64,000 bases of DNA from Branchiostoma lanceolatum (lineage: Eukaryota > Chordata > Leptocardii > Amphioxiformes > Branchiostomatidae): NCBI RefSeq assembly GCF_035083965.1, contig NC_089723.1, forward strand, positions 31,375,193 to 31,439,192, in the 5' to 3' direction. Positions 31,401 through 43,049 of the stretch are shown here, in pieces. Numbering within the stretch: position 1 is the stretch's first letter; every line of letters starts with the position of its first letter. The translations under genes and the position numbers were made by a program. The notes beneath the pieces are model-generated. The model was not told the origin of the DNA. It did no database searches and worked only from the letters and a program-made list of their open reading frames with translations.

Positions 31401-34400
31401 GAGCATTGCCTTACCTACAGCCACTCCAGGCTGGTTCAACCTCTGAGACACTTCATGTTCGTACACTGGAGGCTGCAGAAACACAGACAGACCTTAGGAT
31501 GTAACAAGCTCGTAAGAATGGGACTTAAGCCTTGTTTCAAGGCAATGCCTTGATATCCTATCTTATATTGAGTACATTTTACATGTACATATTTTCCCAA
31601 CATTCAACCCCAACTTCTAAAACTAGGGACTTTTTTCTTGTCTTTCGTTTGCTTTTCAAAGTTTAGTAAAGCTATTTTTTTAAACAAGAAAGCATGGGAA
31701 ATTACATAGTCCATTACATCCATGCAGTGGTATAAAGAATCTGGATGAAGCAAATGACCTCAATGACCTTCCCATAGCTTTTGAAGGTTGAGAAGCAAGA
31801 CTTTGTACCTGGCAACAAAGGGCTTTCATACAGTAGCCAATTTATATGTGATCAATTAGTCACCTATGTCCATAAAAGGTCTACGAACAAGTTTGTTTGC
31901 TTCAGTAAGACCACTGCTGTACCCCCAGCCTGCACGTAGCACACCTGAAGTGAATCAGGGATTCTGTTTCTGCTTCTTACACAAGACGTGCTGCATACCT
32001 GAACGTCAAGAGTCCTTCAGGATGTCGTTTGACATAGGAAAGACAAACGGAACCTGGAGGGTCAGCAAGACCTCCGACAACTACATACAGCTCCTGGAGA
32101 AACTTGGTGGGTGTTTCCTACCTTGTTGTTTACTACTTTGTACAAAGCCAACGCCAGTAAATATATCTAACATTACCATTTACCATCAATACACATATAA
32201 ATCATAACTACCATGAACAGGTAAAGGTTTTAATATAGCTGACTGAGCAGGTTTTAGGACCATCAATGTGGCACCTTTCCGAATTTAAGAGTCTCCACCA
32301 AATGCCATAAATTACGGCATGAACATTTCAAATCTCTAGCTCAGTTACTTTGCTCCCTTAGTGTCAGTGTTGAACGATTTTATTTTTCATCAAACCCATC
32401 CTTCTGGACTATTCTTTTAATAAAACTGTCACTGATTTGAACAATTGTTTGTTTGTTTGTTTGTTTGTTTGTTTGTTTTACTGCATGCCTGGTAAACTGT
32501 CTCTTGGCATAACATACCAGGTTTGTGTTGGACAGTACAAGGTGCATATCCAGATGGATCTATTTGATCAACTTGCACCGGGAAGGACCCCTACTCTTTC
32601 AAATACGTGTAGTGGGTTCTTTTACACCCTGGAGGTGTGCCTCTCCTTCAAACACGGGACCTCCATTTAACTTCTTTAATTTCCAGGAGTCCCCGAGGAC
32701 ATGGCAAAGAAGAGTCTGGAAGCAGAATACCCCCTGCAGATGACAGTGTCAGGGGACACCTTCTCCTCCAAGATGGAGGTGCTGGGAAAGACAGTGGAGA
32801 ACTCCTACACCCTGGGGGCCGAGGCCATGGAGGAAGATGCTCTGGGCAGGACAAGGAAGGTGGGTGAGAAAGCTTACATCAGGGAAAGCAGTAGTTCATC
32901 ATGTATAGTTATTCTCTGGATGCCAAAGCAGAGAATGTTTTATTAGCAGTGTTTCTTACTTTGTTAACAGTATAATGAATTGTGTTTTGTTAACAGAGTG
33001 ATTTAAGAAATTAAGAATGGATTTTAAAATGATTTTGACCTTGGCAGGCTTGCCCTGAGGAATAGGTGATTACATTTTGGGAAAGAGCTGCACCTGGGTT
33101 TCAGAGACTGTCTCAGGATTTGTTAAGTATGGGAACCCACTCACCTAGCAGCTTTCTTTCAAAGTGCAGATTGCAAGCAAAGATACTAGTGCTGTACATT
33201 CTGTTGGAGGTAATAATATGTGGGAAAACTACTGTAGCTGAGGTGTGTGATCTCTGAGATCTGTCTGGTTTTCAAGGATATAAACAGACCAAGGAACAGT
33301 TTGTTTTGTGCAGGTGATCTACACCATGGAAGGGGACTGCCTGGTGTCGGTGTACCCTGACTACGATGGGGCGGGGATGGTGTTCCGACACTCTCGTTGC
33401 TTCCTGGACGACAATACCTTACACCTGGTGAGACGTGAGAAAACCCAACACAAGCAAGGCTGTGTCAAAAGCATTCTCTTCATATAGCTTTGATTAAAGT
33501 TATGGAAGGTTCTATTTCCATGCCATGTTCAATAAATTCATGTAGCTACCATAGACTTACCAACAAACACCTCTTGGCATTATGTCTAACTCCAGAAAAA
33601 AAGGGTTTATCATCAGTAGTGAAGTCATACAGGATAGATAATTTTGAAGCACTTTTAAGATTATCTATTTCAGAAGATGGTTGACCAGAACAGATTGTGT
33701 TGTTAAGTATAATCAACACTGTTTTTTTCATCATTGCCACAGGATATGAAGGTGGGAGACCTGGAAGGCTGGTCTGAGTCCAAGAGATGTTAGACATTCC
33801 AACTGTCATCTCTTCCCAACATGACCTGCTCTGGACTACATGCAGCTTAATAAGAAATGCATTTCTGAGTGACACTTGTGTTTTGCAGTTGTTTTCAATG
33901 CAGTGAAGTAGTACTAGTACTGGCTGTTGTAATCTGTTAACAAATACTGTAATTCACTTTATCTTCCTGGCAGCGAAATTTCACGATGTAAGGAAAATGG
34001 ACATTCTCACTGAACTTTAACTTTACGGTGGTGGCAAGTCATTAACAGAATCTGTGCAACTATAACAAGTTACACTAATCTAGTTACAACAAGCTAACGG
34101 ATGTGTGAAGGAATCCTAAATAATAACAACAGTTTTTTTCACGGTGATGATAAGTTCATGGTACAAAGGTAACCGTCAAAACAGTGAACATAAAGTTACA
34201 GTGAAAGAAACAAGAATTACACTAGTTTTGACTTACCCCCAGTATGTCCTTGACAGCGTGGTTGTCAATGACAATCGGCAGATTGGGAGGGTGATCCACA
34301 TGGGGAACCTTGATGTCTTCATCTACAGCATGGACATCATCAGTTTTGTCTTCTTCCTTGCTCTGTCAATAGAATAACAAATTGTATTAGAAGTTGCCCG

Positions 34401-37400
34401 GAAATGGGTTACAAATTCTCAATGTTGTCATGGTACCCAATAATATTCAAATAATTTAATGAATTATCAAGTTGTTGTTTATGCTGTTCTATGAATTGCA
34501 ATGCCCAAGCTCCAATTCAGCCAATGGGATGCCATTGTTTGGGACATGTACATGTGAATTAATCGATAAACCATTACTATATAAATTACAGGTTGGGAGA
34601 TCAAGAACAATCTGATAAGTAATAACAGTCAAAGGGTAAAGGCCAGGGACCAAAATGATCCTGACCACAACTGTCTGCACTTTTTACTCGGCATAGCCCT
34701 AAATCTATTAATTTCTTCTGTCGAATGACAATAAAATGTGTGTGTGAACTTCCAGACTGTTTTTGTATCAATAATATAAGGAAAATACTAGTAATGCAAT
34801 GACAATTGCAATGTTTAACACATTCAAGTGAACACTGACGTCATCAGAAACAGTACAGGGAATGGAATAAAGATGTAAAGAACATCTACATGTACTTGTT
34901 GAGGCATATTGTAAATGTAAAGAACAGGTTTACCTCCTTGTTCTCGACAGCGTGTTGTTTGGGTTTGGGAAGTCCTTCTGCCACTTTGACGGCGACGGCT
35001 CTACACACGGCACCAAGCCTCCTCTCCAGGGTCCGCACACCGGCCTCACGAGTGTACCTGCCGACTGGAACGGCACAAGGGAAAATAGCAGTTTTCTCAA
35101 CTGTTAAATTTGAATTTAAACCAGAATTTGTACCATGCGTAGTTAGTTATATGTCCTAATCTTTCTAGACTGAATGATATATGATCATAACTATATACAG
35201 CACAAGGGAAAATAGCAGTTTTCTTAATCATTAAACTTGAAATCAGAATTTGTACCATGTATCTATATGCCCTAATCTTTCTAGACTGACTGACATATGA
35301 ACGTAACTATATACAAAATTTTAAAATGGACACATAAAAATCTTAACATCCACATATCAATGTGAAATACTTTCAAAAGAGTGTATTTTTAAAAAAAGGT
35401 GACTTACTGATGCTTTTAAGACCCTCCTCAGAAAACTGCAATTCTTCTCCAGTCAGACCATGCTCCTGAGGGGGGAAAGTAAAATTGATATAGCTCAGCT
35501 CAGCTTTTTGATTATCTTCTATTCATATGCTGTTTTATGTATCTATACTGTTTTACATACATGTCAAGCTTTGTAGGGAAAATATCACAATCTGACTGAA
35601 TTCTTTTAAAAAAACACTGATGATGTCTGCTATGAAGTCTTCAATTTGATGGCATTGTCTATTCAGCTCTCAAAAGAGATCAATTGTCAATCATAATTCA
35701 TAATTATGTGATCTATTCATAGATATTTCTCTCAAAAGATCCTTGTAGATGTGCTAGATACTACTAAACATAAAAACTTAAAAAAACATTGTTTAAAAAA
35801 CGCTGTTTCAGCTCTAGTGTATGACAACAAAATCTATCCTGAAAAGCTTCCCCAACCTTGAGTTGCTTGGGAACAAGATGCCTGGTTGCTATGTTGTGCT
35901 TCTCCTCCTGTGTGTACCCCGGGACAGAGATGACCTCCATCCTGTCCAGGAGAGCGGGCGGGATGGTTGCTGTGGTGTTGGCCGTCGCTATGAAGATGAC
36001 CTGGGACAGGTCAAAGGGCACGTTCAGGTAGCTGGGAGTTTGGTTAAGGACATACATTTAGATTCTCAGATTTATTAACTGTAATATCTCTCTGAAGGAA
36101 GCTAAGCATTTTCCTTTACTTAATGGGAGGGTAAAAAAACTGTGCTTGAACAAATGCTATAAGAAAATTATCAAACGTCTCTGCATTTGATGTAGAAGCC
36201 AGGAAAAGTCTGCATAAATACTCATAATGATGTTCGTGATATATGTTGGAGGAACCTATAGTCCAGATATATAACAGCAGTGCCAGATCATTACTGTTGT
36301 CTCAAAAGAAAACTTTTGTTGTTCTTCAGTGTCCAGTTGTGGAGAGCAAATTGCAGGATGTGGGCAAAGAAAACAAGTGTCATACCTTCCATATCAAATG
36401 TCAGCATTTGAACCACTCAGGACATCACTACAAATTTGCTGCAGTACTGTACCCACAGAGTACTCTACATCTGACATGAGAAGGATACTGATCTGTGAAG
36501 TGGGCGTTCTGTTCAGGGTCCAGCACCTCCAGGAGTGCTGAAGCCGGGTCTCCCTGCATGCTTCTGCCCTATACATAAAAACAAAGGCAACAAAATCACC
36601 ATATAATGCAGAAAGAAACCCTGTGGGACATCAGCTACAATCTGACAAACTGTATCAAAGGAAGGAAAGAAAACCAAAACGGTGTCTGAGCCGCCATCTA
36701 ATTCTGCAGGTAAACCTATGGGACATCAGGGCATAATTTGATAAACTGTATCATAAAAGACATTTCAGAAAAAAATGCTTCCATGTTTTCAAGGCATGAA
36801 AAGTGTGCACATTCTAGGTGTCAAACAGCTTAGCATGGGAACATAGACAAAACCAGTCAACAGACATAACCATACACAGCCAACATATTCACATACCAGC
36901 TTGTCCACCTCGTCCAGTAAGAAGAGAGGATTGTTGGTGCCGACTGTCCTCAGCCCCTGGACGACACGCCCAGGCATGCTGCCGATGTACGTCCTCCGAT
37001 GACCTCGGATGTCCGAGGAGTCCACAACTCCTCCCAGTGAGATCCTGTGGGATGTGAATAACCATTGATAGCCTTTATATTCAAGGCTTTCAGTTTACTC
37101 TGCAGTACATCCATACAACTGCACAACAGCACACAAAACCTTATTCATAGACTACAGTGTTCCATACCAAATACAATTAATAATTGCACTTTTTTTCTTA
37201 TTTTTGAATATACGTAAGTCTCAAATTATCACAGATATTCAATTGTTACATTCTAGTGTCAATTCAATCTTGGATACTTGAAGGGCTAAATGTAAGCAGT
37301 TTTACAATACAAAATAGTTAAGGACAGGAAGTACAATGTAGAGGCCACAAAATCTACCCAGTCCCACAGTAAAGATTTCACCAGATCCACCGACCTGTGG

Positions 37401-40400
37401 AACTCCCTGCCGAGGATGTGGGCAATGGACCTGCCCACACTGGTCTTCCCCACCCCTGGGGGTCCGACGAAGCAGAGGATGGGACCCCGCAGGTTGTTCT
37501 TCAGCTGTCGGACTGCCAGGTACTCCATAACCCGCTGCTTCAGCTTGTCGAGTCCGTAATGGTCAGCATCAAGGTCTTCCCTGCAAATGTAATCAGTTGG
37601 CATCCTTTTATCCTATCTATTAAACCAATATCTGTAAGAGTTGTTTGAGTTACTAGTATAATCTATGCATGCATGTGTATATTGTGGTGTTAACAAAACA
37701 TTAATCAATTTACCCCCCTTAGAATTCTCAGAGGTTTAGCCCGGATGTGTCTTGTCTTAACAACTACCATATTCTCTGCCTGCTTATCAGTACCTGCATC
37801 AAACATAGCAAACACTTTGCACTTATCTCAGCTTTTATGACAACACATTCAAACTTGGTGCATACATACCTGGCATGTGTGATGTCCAGCTGATAAGGAC
37901 TACTCTTGGACCAGGGCAGCTCAGCCATCAACTCAAGGTAGTTCCTGATGACAGCGTGGTCAGGCATAGCTGCTGGCATCTTCTTCAACCGCTAAGGAAA
38001 AAAAGAGGAAATATTTTTATAGTATAGAAGCCATGAACACACGGTTATGACAATCATAGAGAGGATTATTGAAATCAATAGCATCAGATCCTTTTTACTT
38101 GGAAATGTTCAGTGAGAAAATTAGCACACTGAATGATCCATTAATACAGAAGGCTGTCCATGACTACAGGAATTCGAAAAACTATCACAGTAAGAAAAGC
38201 GATTCTGTGTACACACTAACCTTCAACTCTCTGGTTGCAACTTTCAGAGCTTGGGCTGGAAGGTTGGCTTGCCTGCAGATAAACAGAAAAGATTGTCATA
38301 CAGTAACTTTACTTTAACATGCAAGCAATTATGTTATTTGTGTGCCTATCCTATAAACTGATAAAAAGTCCAACTACAGAGTCAAATGTACTTATGTCAG
38401 AAGGCACATTACTTGATTTTGTTCTCCAGCTCAGTGATCTCGTCCACCTCCCCGTCGTCATCCTGGTCCCCGACGATCCTGAGGGGTCGCCGGCCCCCCT
38501 CCCCAGGGGGCTTCACCACGATACGAACATCGGGAATTTTCTTGCTCTTCTTGTTTCCCTGTTCTTTGGAATTCTGCAGAAGTCTCAAACCCTAGAAGTA
38601 TGGCAAAAGAGGTTACAGCCAATGACGTGTTCATTAACAATGACATAAGGTGCACAAAAGAACATTTCAGAAAAAGCTCAAGGATTTTTGCATGGTTCTA
38701 AGATGATGTACATGTATGTTACTGTGAATTACCTCGATCTGCCTGATGAGAAGTGGAAGAGTCTTCTCAAACCGTTCCCTCAGGTCCACCGCATCCAAAA
38801 CCTGACACACAATACAAGAATTCCATTTGGTGAAATAATAGCTAACTGGACTAAATTTTATTGCACTTTGAGTTATTAGCTGGCATATTGAAAAATTGAC
38901 CCGCATTCACCTTCTTCCATTTGCCAAGTCCCAAGCATTACCAGGGTTTATCTGTCTTATAAACATGATGACCAGCCAAATTGCCTCAAGACATGCTATA
39001 AAAGACCTTGCCTTAGAGTCAAGATGGGCAGATATAGTGATACATGTACTTAGCTAGTTAATCCATACTAACCTGTAATTTCTCCTTATATGTAGCTTTC
39101 ACAATCGAGGCAAAGACATCAGGGAGGTGCTGAGATGGAAGACTGTCCAGCATTTTCTACAAGAGATTGTCAAGATAATGATATACATGTACATGTATAT
39201 TACAACTTTTAAGAACAACACACATATGGAATAAAGCAAATTTCACCATCAGGATCCAAGAATCTGACATATCACTGTGACAGTCATGATCAGAGTCTTT
39301 GAATAAAATTTGATATTAGACATCTTTCAAATTTTCTGAGTGGCATGCTGATTACATGGCAAATGTTTACCTCTTTTTACACAGCATCTTATGACAGAGA
39401 ACAAAATATTGTATTGTAGGAAATGTGTTGGTCTGTCATTGCTTGTTAATGTATTCTGCCTGTAGGGAAGCTGACCTTGAGTTTTGCCACAACAGGCACA
39501 GTGATGTCCAACATGTCCACCAGAAGACTGGCCTTCTCCTTAAACGTGTCCAGCAGCGTGGCTAACTCATCATCATTCACATCTGCAGGAAGCATACACA
39601 TGTACATCATCTGACTGTTACTCAAGGAAGACTTTGAATAAGAATATACAATAACTAGACATTGGACATAATACATGTATATTTGAAATGTGCAGTTGAC
39701 AACACAGCCTAGCATAGCATGAGCATGTGAAGTCATCTAGGAAACACTTCTTTTCAAAAAATATGTAAGATCTATTCTATGTCGAATGAAATTAATCTAT
39801 ATCATCAAATTACCAGTAAGATCTCCAGGCAGCTTGTCCAGCTGAGTGACGTGTGCAATGGGATACGGCATCTCCTGAATGAAGTCATCCAGTCTGAACC
39901 GGCAAAGACCGGTCACCAGCAGGGTATAGGCTGGTTTGGGCCAGTTGGTACCGGTCACCTGGGCCACAACAGCTGCAGTTCCTATCCCATGCAGGGCTGC
40001 AAGGTCTTCAGTCTGTGAGATTCATACAAACAGATGCATGATAAGTATTCTATTGGCATAGGAGCATGATGAGCATTGGGACAGGTACACAAATGAACAG
40101 TTATTGCAATCTTTAGATATATGCAATACAGAAGATTGGCCATTTTATATTCACAGGTGCTAGATGAAGAAAAATTGATGAATAACCCCGGTATGTCATA
40201 TTCATAGTCATATTACAAGTGACTGCATACAGAATAATTACATAAGATGAAAGGTAAACTCATGCTATCAAAAAAAAGTACTAGTAGCTATTGCTCTATA
40301 CATTTGGCAACCACATAAAGAGTGAGCAGTGCCATTGTAGGCAACTTTAAGAGTTAACAACATTGGAGAAGGATAGCTTTGTTTATACATGTACGTTTTG

Positions 40401-43049
40401 TAAATCAAGCCACCTACAATTAACCCAACCTTACGTTATCTCTCATCAGTATGCCAAATCAGTTCTTACCTGTGGATCCTTGCTGGTTGTCGCTGCCACA
40501 CCTATAATGATGCTGCTGAGACTGTTCCTCTTCATCACATGGTTCTTCACTAGCTGCATGCTAATGAGGAAGAAACGGTCAGGTAGAGCATCTTCACTAT
40601 GAAGAACACTAAGGTTGCTCTCATTTAAGTTTTTTCATTTTCGCGCTGACGCGAAAATGAAGTTGAGACGAGATCATATGATGGGTGCGACGAACCGTGG
40701 GTGGTACCATGGTACGATCTTGATTAACCCTGCAGCCATGTACTACGTCATGAAATAGTAAGGTGTCGCTTTTGATAGAGTTGTGATACAGTATCCCATC
40801 GAAAATTACATGCGATCCATGGATCTTGGAAGGTAGTACATTACATCCATGTTTTTATACATGGCCATGTTACATCTATACCACAAAACTGAACAAGAAG
40901 AAACTAGTTTTGTCAAGAAAATGACAACAAATTTTACCATGCATAGAGGTTTTACCATTATATACCTTTACAGTAGAGCGCCAGAATGGCATGTACCACT
41001 AGCTCGTCGTGGAAGTTCGTGACGTATGGACTCGAAGATTATCGGTTCGAATCCGTCAGGGGAAGGTTTTTTTTTTTTTTTTTTTCTTTTCAAACATCCG
41101 TCTGATGTATACAACGTCTTTATATTATGATCTTAGATCCAAACCATGCCTCATTTTTTTTATTGATCATTATAACGGAAAACACCATTCAACGGATGCT
41201 TCTACGTATGGTTGATTGGTTGGTTGGTTGCTTGGTTGCTTGGTAAATGTACAACCATAATTTGGACCCGTGCCATGTCATTTATACCTCATGTATGTCA
41301 TTTCTGCCTTCATTTTTCAAAATCAAAGGTGTACTATACGTTATAATAAGAATTAAGGGCTAGGGTGATTGAGATTAAGGGTTATAATGACAGATTTAGG
41401 GAAAGGGCAACGGATTAGGGGCTGTGGTGATGGATTAATGGATATGCTGACGGATCAAGTGCAAGGCTGACGGATTAAGAGCTATGTTGACAGATTAAGG
41501 GTTATATTGACGGATTAAAGGTCATGGTGATGGATTAAGGGTAAGGTGGACGCATTAAGTGAAAGGGTAACGAATTAGGGTCTCTGGTGATGGATTAAGA
41601 TTTATGCTGTCGGATTAAAGTTTATAACCACGGATGTAGGGTGAAGGTGACGGATTAAGAGCTAAAGGGACGGATTAAGGGCTATGGTGACATATCATAG
41701 GCAATGCTGAGGGATTAAAGGCTTTCATGACGGATTAAGGGCAAGGGTGACGGATTAAGGGTTATCCTGTGGGATTTAAGTTTATGTTAACGGATTAAGG
41801 GCTAGGGTGACGGATTAAGAATATCACATCCCGTTATAATATACTCCTCAACTAACCATGTGTACATAATCATGTTCATTGAGCGAAAATGGCAGCTTTT
41901 TGCAAAAGCACTTGTTTTTCTTTTTTCTATGAATGAATGACGAATAAACTTCTTTTTTTTCTTCATCTTCATTATTATGACATCATGTGCTTAACCTTGA
42001 TAGCCTCAGGGCTCCAAGCACAGGCCACAAGGTTTTATCCGCTCACACTGGGAAGGATCCCTACTCTTTACGATAAAAAAAATCAATGTAGTGGGCTTTT
42101 TGACATGCTTGAGGTGTGGCTCTCCTCAAACACAGTGCCTCCATTTAACATCCTATTCAAAGGAAGTCCTTACCCAAAGCTAGGTACTCATTTTTCACCG
42201 GAGTTAAGTTTCTAAGGGCACAACATCGGGGCACGTCAGCGGTTTGGACCCGGAACCTCTTGATTTTCAGGCAAACACTGTAAATATTACGCCACACAAT
42301 GCCAACCTCACGGAGGCCCAGAAACATAAACAATCATAAAATGCACTTTAGGTCAATGACTCAATGGTGGACAGGCAGGTCAGTGACCTTATTCACCATG
42401 ACTGTACAATCAAGGACTGGTGGACTTTGCTACAGTTACACAAGATTTTCGTAACTTCGAGCTGAATCAATATCGTTACGTTATACGTTTTAAGTTTAAG
42501 ACGCACAGCAATCTTCAATAAATGTTGACTAGTTTCGGTGACGTAAGAACATGTACTTGAATTGGTACATGATGCAACCGTTCAACTTAATGTATATGAC
42601 GTACACAGCAATGATAAGTTAAAGTAACTTAAACTTAAAGTAACTTCAATTGTTTGTATAATTTCTATATCAACGTTTAAGTGTACGTTTGAGCCAAGCA
42701 TGGCAGAATATTTGAATACTTAAAAGTACTATTGATCTGTTCAAGGTCACAGAATGTATGATAACGTTAACGTTACATGCGATGATTTCTCTAAAATACA
42801 GTTATTTCACACGCAACTTTATATACAGATCTTATGTAAACACAACACTTACATAAGCACAACATTTTGTGGAGAAAATGAGTGTAACAAAAGTATTGCG
42901 CGGCCAAACGACATGACAATACTTCCGGACGATACATACTTTCTTGGAGCATGGACAGGGATCCTCATGGACGACCCTGGCAGCAGTACACCGCCAGAAA
43001 CCAGCAAAATCGGCAGCCGGCTCGGGATCCTGACAGATCTGGGCGCCAT
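28468..43049 (-). CDS. LONP2: Peroxisomal Lon protease homolog 2
   Basis: LONP2 is the ATP-dependent serine protease of the peroxisomal matrix; it degrades damaged proteins and helps process PTS1-targeted enzymes. Twenty-three exons on the minus strand join in phase: 42940-43049, 40470-40560, 39814-40012, 39476-39582, 39073-39156, 38733-38801, 38413-38591, 38221-38272, 37870-37991, 37395-37580, 36897-37044, 36489-36568, 35857-36031, 35408-35465, 34934-35064, 34237-34362, 31415-31472, 31101-31193, 30809-30870, 30131-30267, 29552-29618, 28870-28980 and 28468-28578. The product is 851 aa (human 852). It has the N-terminal Lon domain ([20 protein letters not shown]), the Walker A motif GPPGVGKTS (about 377-385), Walker [29 protein letters not shown], the catalytic Ser742 in DGPSAGV and Lys783 in VGGIKEK, and a C-terminal SKL peroxisomal signal. 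All catalytic parts are intact. The donor after exon 13 (GTTGGG) is weak. A FABP gene sits antisense in the intron at 31473-34236. Confidence 0.96.
29067..29560. repeat. Intronic tandem duplication next to LONP2 exon 21, one copy interrupted by a retroelement relic
   Basis: Segment 29067-29135 (GGATGTAGCATTTAGATAAA ... GACTATTCC) recurs at 29443-29512. The piece at about 29397-29425 (CTGTGATATGTGTACTCTCT) recurs at about 29532-29560, where it forms the donor and the edge of LONP2 exon 21. One duplicated unit therefore contains a decayed copy of the exon edge and is split by foreign sequence at about 29140-29393. Confidence 0.55.
29140..29393 (+). mobile_element. Retroelement relic with hammerhead-like core (LONP2 intron)
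   Basis: At 29250-29283 the plus strand reads CTGAAGA, a 6-bp stem (GAGTGA / TCACTC) with a TGGATG loop, then GAAACGTC. That order and spacing match the conserved core of a hammerhead ribozyme of the dimer type. The pairing expected for stem I is not evident, so activity is doubtful. The 3' end ACCTGGATGTCTAACCTTCA is shared with the relic at 18940-19235. Penelope-like elements are the known carriers of such motifs; no open frame remains. Confidence 0.45.
29767..30030 (+). mobile_element. 3' fragment of a non-LTR retrotransposon
   Basis: The frame at about 29815-29979 encodes [20 protein letters not shown] followed by [16 protein letters not shown]. This block is typical of the region just after the reverse transcriptase domain in many non-LTR elements (RGRPRKRW-DNIKEW). 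Only this C-terminal stub plus a short tail (GAGGTGACGTGAGGTGAGA) remains. It lies within a LONP2 intron, antisense to the host. Confidence 0.6.
32022..33793 (+). CDS. Fatty-acid-binding protein family member (intracellular lipid-binding protein), nested antisense in LONP2
   Basis: FABPs are small cytosolic beta-barrel carriers of fatty acids or retinoids. Four exons join in phase: 32022-32106, 32687-32859, 33314-33427 and 33743-33793, giving 140 aa (family about 127-140). Exon lengths of 85, 173, 114 and 51 nt reproduce the classic four-exon FABP gene layout; the 173- and 51-nt exons match the usual vertebrate sizes. The N-terminal signature [20 protein letters not shown] is family-typical, followed by the helix-turn-helix segment [16 protein letters not shown] and beta strands ([16 protein letters not shown]). 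The usual C-terminal Arg-x-Tyr carboxylate-binding motif is not evident; the end is GWSESKRC, so the ligand may differ. The gene lies on the strand opposite LONP2, wholly inside its intron 31473-34236. A TATA-like word (TATAAAG) at about 31731 could be its promoter. Confidence 0.88.
32446..32479 (+). repeat. (GTTT)n microsatellite
   Basis: About eight uninterrupted GTTT units lie in intron 1 of the FABP gene. A similar run closes the window at 63980-64000. Confidence 0.9.
32570..32690 (+). repeat. Dispersed repeat (copy 2 of 3) ending at a FABP splice acceptor
   Basis: It contains GGAAGGACCCCTACTCTTTC, GTGGGTTCTTTTACACCC and CACGGGACCTCCATTTAAC, shared with about 42045-42290 and more distantly with 6425-6610. 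It abuts the polypyrimidine tract and acceptor of the FABP exon at 32687, so the repeat edge may contribute splice signals. Confidence 0.55.
35068..35315. repeat. Tandem duplication (about 125 bp x 2) in a LONP2 intron
   Basis: The unit starting GCACAAGGGAAAATAGCAGT occurs at about 35072 and again at about 35200. Both copies continue through GAATTTGTACCATG and CCTAATCTTTCTAGACTGA to TAACTATATACA. The copies differ by small changes. Copy 1 begins a few bases from the acceptor of the exon ending at 35064. Confidence 0.7.
40634..40661. repeat. Perfect 12-bp-arm hairpin in LONP2 intron 1
   Basis: TTCATTTTCGCG pairs with CGCGAAAATGAA around a CTGA loop. It marks the start of a stretch (to about 41090) that also carries the tRNA-like sequence, so it may be one end of a repeat element. 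Confidence 0.6.
41001..41066 (+). other. tRNA-Ser-like pseudogene / RNA polymerase III-type sequence
   Basis: The sequence resembles a tRNA-Ser(CGA): GTCGTGG near the start, the anticodon-loop context GGACTCGAAG, and a perfect B box GGTTCGAATCC at 41044-41054. A run of about 20 T follows from 41067, which would end Pol III transcription. The anticodon stem has mismatches, the long variable arm of tRNA-Ser is missing and the acceptor stem is not evident. I therefore call it a pseudogene or the head of a SINE, not a functional tRNA. Confidence 0.4.
41349..41819 (+). repeat. Minisatellite, about 20-21 bp units, in LONP2 intron 1
   Basis: Roughly 23 imperfect units resemble GGTGACGGATTAAGGGCTAT. 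The GGATTAAGGG core is best kept; other positions vary. It starts as GATTGAGATTAAGGG and decays toward 41820. Confidence 0.85.
42045..42290 (+). repeat. Dispersed repeat (copy 3 of 3) in LONP2 intron 1
   Basis: It contains CACTGGGAAGGATCCCTACT, GTAGTGGGCTTTTTGACATG and CCTCCATTTAACATCCTATT. It is the longest of the three copies and continues through ACCCAAAGCTAGGTACTCAT to a region ending in GACCCGGAACCTCTTGATTT. Confidence 0.55.

Noticed and set aside
41001-41066. Functional tRNA-Ser gene
   Set aside because: The anticodon and T stems have mismatches and the variable arm is missing; kept only as a pseudogene-like feature.
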